Part shown: piece by piece, positions 62,162 to 64,000 of the stretch
How positions within the stretch are numbered: the first letter of the stretch is position 1
Layout of the letters: the number at the start of each line of letters is the position of its first letter
Source: Collinsella aerofaciens
Lineage (GTDB): Bacteria > Actinomycetota > Coriobacteriia > Coriobacteriales > Coriobacteriaceae
DNA length: 64,000 nucleotides
Assembly: GCA_008680965.1 (NCBI GenBank)
Contig: NAKE01000001.1
Location: 806,001 to 870,000 of the forward strand
Reading direction: 5' to 3'
Translations under genes and position numbers: made by a program
Notes under the pieces: model-generated
Database searches by the model: none
What the model was told of the DNA's origin: nothing
The model's input: the letters and a program-made list of their open reading frames with translations, nothing else

Positions 62162-62190
62162 GCAGTTCACTGTCCCCTTTGTGGTGGTTT
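62162..62190. repeat. Right arm of the GGGGACAGT hairpin split by an IS3 element
   Basis: Perfect inverted copy of 60695-60723; its outer end overlaps the stop codon of the mscS-like gene, as the similar hairpin at 57979 does for its gene. Confidence 0.85.
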
Positions 62191-62956
62191 AGGCGATGAT
62201 GGGGGCGATGGCGCGGATGCAGGCGTCGGCCGCCGTAAAGGTGGTGCTGTCGTCGCTGACGATAAAGATGATTTTGCCCTTAATGCCAAAGTCGCCGATC
62301 TCGCTAAAGAGCACGTAGGGTTCCTTGTCAAAGCCTGAGATGGGTGAGACGGCCGTTTTGGTGGCGCTGACGAGCTCGTCTGCTAGCACATCGAGCGATG
62401 CCCATTTGGAGGGGTCTTTGACCGCGACGGGGACGGCCACGCGCCCAAAGGGCATCAAATGCACGAGTGTGTTCTTGGAAATGTTGGAGTTGGGGACGAT
62501 GACGGTCTGCCCGCAGGCATCTTCGATGGTCGTGTGGCGCCAAGTGATGTCCTGGACCACGCCCGACACGCCGCCGACCTCGATATTGTCGCCGGGCTTG
62601 ATAATGCCCATAAAGGTCACCTGCATGCCGCCGATAAGGTTTGATAGCGTGTCCTGAAAGCCGAGCGAGATGGCGATGCCGCCGACGCCAAGAGCGGCGA
62701 CGAGCGCGTTTGCGTTAATGCCAAAGCAGTTGTCGAGGATAAAGCTGCCGCCGATTACCCAGATGACGGCGCGCGCGATATTGATGAAGATACTCGATGC
62801 CGGAAGCGGGTTATCGTCGCGGTTGAGTAGGTGACGTAGAGTCTTGGATGCGACCTTGGCGGCGACGGCGGTGCCTATCGCCAAGATGACGGCCCAGATG
62901 ATGTTGTGGACCCACCGTTGCTCAAAGAAATGAAGAATCGGCTCAAACAATTCCAT
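62189..62956 (-). CDS. Small-conductance mechanosensitive channel (MscS family)
   Basis: 255 residues. Three membrane helices; the pore helix region ALVAALGVGGIAISLGFQDTLSNLIGGM is the MscS TM3 signature, followed by GIIKPGDNIEVGGVSGVVQDITWRHTTI and VIVPNSNISKNTL of the beta domain. It relieves osmotic pressure. Close in size to E. coli MscS. Its 3' hairpin is split by an IS, which should not affect the protein. Confidence 0.93.
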   Translation of the reverse strand: MELFEPILHFFEQRWVHNIIWAVILAIGTAVAAKVASKTLRHLLNRDDNPLPASSIFINIARAVIWVIGGSFILDNCFGINANALVAALGVGGIAISLGFQDTLSNLIGGMQVTFMGIIKPGDNIEVGGVSGVVQDITWRHTTIEDACGQTVIVPNSNISKNTLVHLMPFGRVAVPVAVKDPSKWASLDVLADELVSATKTAVSPISGFDKEPYVLFSEIGDFGIKGKIIFIVSDDSTTFTAADACIRAIAPIIA

Positions 62957-63002
62957 GTAGGGAAAACCTCCTAATGATCATTCAACCATGATACCCACCA
63001 AA

Positions 63003-63031
63003 AAGCCCGTCCGATCACATCGGACGGGCTT
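63003..63031 (-). terminator. Terminator of the 5'-nucleotidase gene
   Basis: 13-bp stem AAGCCCGTCCGAT / ATCGGACGGGCTT with a 3-base loop; on the minus strand it continues TTT. Confidence 0.9.
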
Positions 63032-63084
63032 CTGTGCTCGATATAAGGTTTGCACGGAGGGGCTGCAAGGCCCGGCGGTGTAGC

Positions 63085-64000
63085 TTAGCGGCGGCGCATC
63101 CAGATAATGCCGAGCATGATGACGATGATGCCGCCGATGAGGCATGCGCCGACCACGGCCAGCGTACGGTCTCCCGTTGCGACAAGCTTGCCGGTTGTCT
63201 TCTTGGCGCTGGTTTTCGTGGTCGTAGTAGTCGTGCCGGGCTTGGGCGAGGGCTTAGGCGTTGGATTCGGATTGGGCGTGGGGTCCACGGCTGCGGAGCT
63301 GAAGCTGATGGTGCCGGCGAGCCCGGCCATCTTGTTCTCCCAGTCGCTCTTCCCGATCAGCGCTCTGATCGCCGCCTCGCATGTGCCCCACTCGGTGCGC
63401 TTGGCGGCATTTGCGAAAGTGGGAAAGTCGGTCGTGTTGGTAATGATGTAGTTGTTGGTGGCGACGGTGTAGTTCTTGGCGGGATCGAGCATGCTGCCAT
63501 CCTTGGTGAGCGTGGCGCTCACAATGCGCTTGCCTTCGGGCTGCGTCCAATCAATCGTCACGTTAATGCCGCCAAAGGAGAGAACGCTGCCAGAGTCATC
63601 GCGCCACTTGTACTTGTCTTGCGCCTCCTGCTCGGTGTGGCCGGCTGCCACATAGGCTTGCTGAAGCTCGTAGCTGTCGTTGCAATCGTCGCTGATCTGC
63701 AGTGAGTGCTCAAGCGCTGCGAGGAAGTTTGCGCCGGTCATGCCCCAGGTCTCCACGGCGTTGCCATAGGGCGAGATGGCGACGACGTTGCCGGCGGTCA
63801 CATCGCCCGCCGCGATGCCGCCGCGGATGCCGCCCGCGTTTTCGATGGCGAGGTCTGCTCCCGTCAGGGCAAGATAGGAGCCGCAGATAACATGCCCGAT
63901 GGTCTAGGCTTTGGTGGCGTCGCCCGCTTTACTGGGACGCAGATCGGTGGTGCGCACCATCTCCCAGCCATGCGTACCCGCGGCGTCCTCGCCGTAGAAA
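63085..64000 (-). pseudogene. Cell-surface 5'-nucleotidase, C-terminal part with in-frame amber codon
   Basis: Runs off the right end, so its 5' end is not seen. Visible are the metallophosphatase-domain end (FYGEDAAGTHGWEMVRTTDL) and the 5'-nucleotidase C-terminal domain (TIGHVICGSYLALTGADLAI, ENAGGIRGGIAAGDV, ...FLAALEHSL), then a Pro/Thr-rich spacer (TPNPNPTPKPSPKPGTTTTT) and a C-terminal membrane helix with a positive tail (GACLIGGIIVIMLGIIWMRRR), so it is wall-spanning and membrane-anchored. A TAG at 63904-63906 (minus strand) cuts the frame just before TIGH; one base change from CAG or GAG would do this. Downstream ATG 63801 could start only a fragment. Confidence 0.8.

Larger units (their letters stand above)
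60721..62164 (-). mobile_element. IS3-family (IS150-like) insertion sequence
   Basis: About 1444 bp from TGCGCCCC to GGGAGGCA. The inner ends share CTTGGAC and CCC in inverted-repeat positions. Encodes OrfA and OrfB on the minus strand with an A7 slippery site. The flanks are inverted copies of each other, since the target was a palindrome, and I see no direct-repeat target duplication. Confidence 0.85.

Overview
The window looks like chromosomal DNA of a high-GC actinobacterium of class Coriobacteriia, most like the gut genus Collinsella. This is an inference from gene content, codon bias (strong preference for GAG, CTC, GTC, GCC) and gene order; no rRNA is present to prove it. Housekeeping genes dominate. 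They are broken up by four insertion sequences, three or more toxin-antitoxin-type loci, one sugar-uptake island, and an unusual density of long palindromes.

Layout. (1) 1-3.2 kb: end of an amidohydrolase gene, a 211-bp palindrome, then groES-groEL. (2) 3.2-6.4 kb: an IS110-family element split by an IS3-family element, itself sitting between two arms of an older inverted repeat. (3) 6.4-10.8 kb: FMN riboswitch, riboflavin ECF transporter (S component, fused double ATPase, T component) and two flavin-binding split-barrel proteins. (4) 11-16 kb: argCJBD with a putative ArgR site. (5) 16-16.7 kb: AT-rich MITE-like element, tRNA 3'-end remnants and tRNA-Val. (6) 16.7-24.4 kb: asnB, then murE, a HAD phosphatase, murI, rph, rdgB and dtd (cell wall and nucleotide/tRNA quality control). 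(7) 24.5-31.8 kb: veg, ispE, tRNA-Pro, tatA, greA, lysS, a ThrE-type exporter and a DUF2798 membrane protein. (8) 32-39.2 kb: clpC, a RelB/PIN pair, pepD and hipBA. (9) 39.2-45.6 kb: mntP, disA-ispD-ispF-cysS, two adjacent palindromes, rlmB and yacP. (10) 45.7-53.2 kb: a fused HTH-HipA-like kinase, tRNA-Thr, then a lower-GC beta-glucoside PTS module whose glycosidase gene is broken by an IS256-family element, with an RpiR regulator. (11) 53.4-57.9 kb: tRNA-Tyr-Thr-Met, tuf, rpmG, tRNA-Trp, secE, nusG, rplK and rplA. (12) 58-64 kb: metallophosphoesterase, a two-domain BMP-like protein, an IS3-family element inside a hairpin, mscS, and a 5'-nucleotidase gene with an in-frame amber codon running off the end.

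How it fits together. The flavin locus couples an FMN-sensing leader to riboflavin import beside two likely flavoproteins. ispE, ispD and ispF are three steps of the MEP isoprenoid pathway. murE and murI feed peptidoglycan synthesis. groESL, clpC, greA and disA are stress and quality-control functions. The three regulator-toxin-like loci (RelB/PIN, HipBA, HTH-HipA fusion) each carry visible inverted-repeat operators at their own promoters.

The most unusual material is non-coding. Three ~100-bp palindromes (28914-29013, 43794-43895, 43898-44000) have unrelated outer arms but share an internal-loop layout, which looks like covariation in a structured element. A second family of hairpins is built around GGGACAG/GGGGACAGT. 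A 10-bp motif, GAGCGTGGAT, occurs only at the two edges of the beta-glucoside island as far as I can see.
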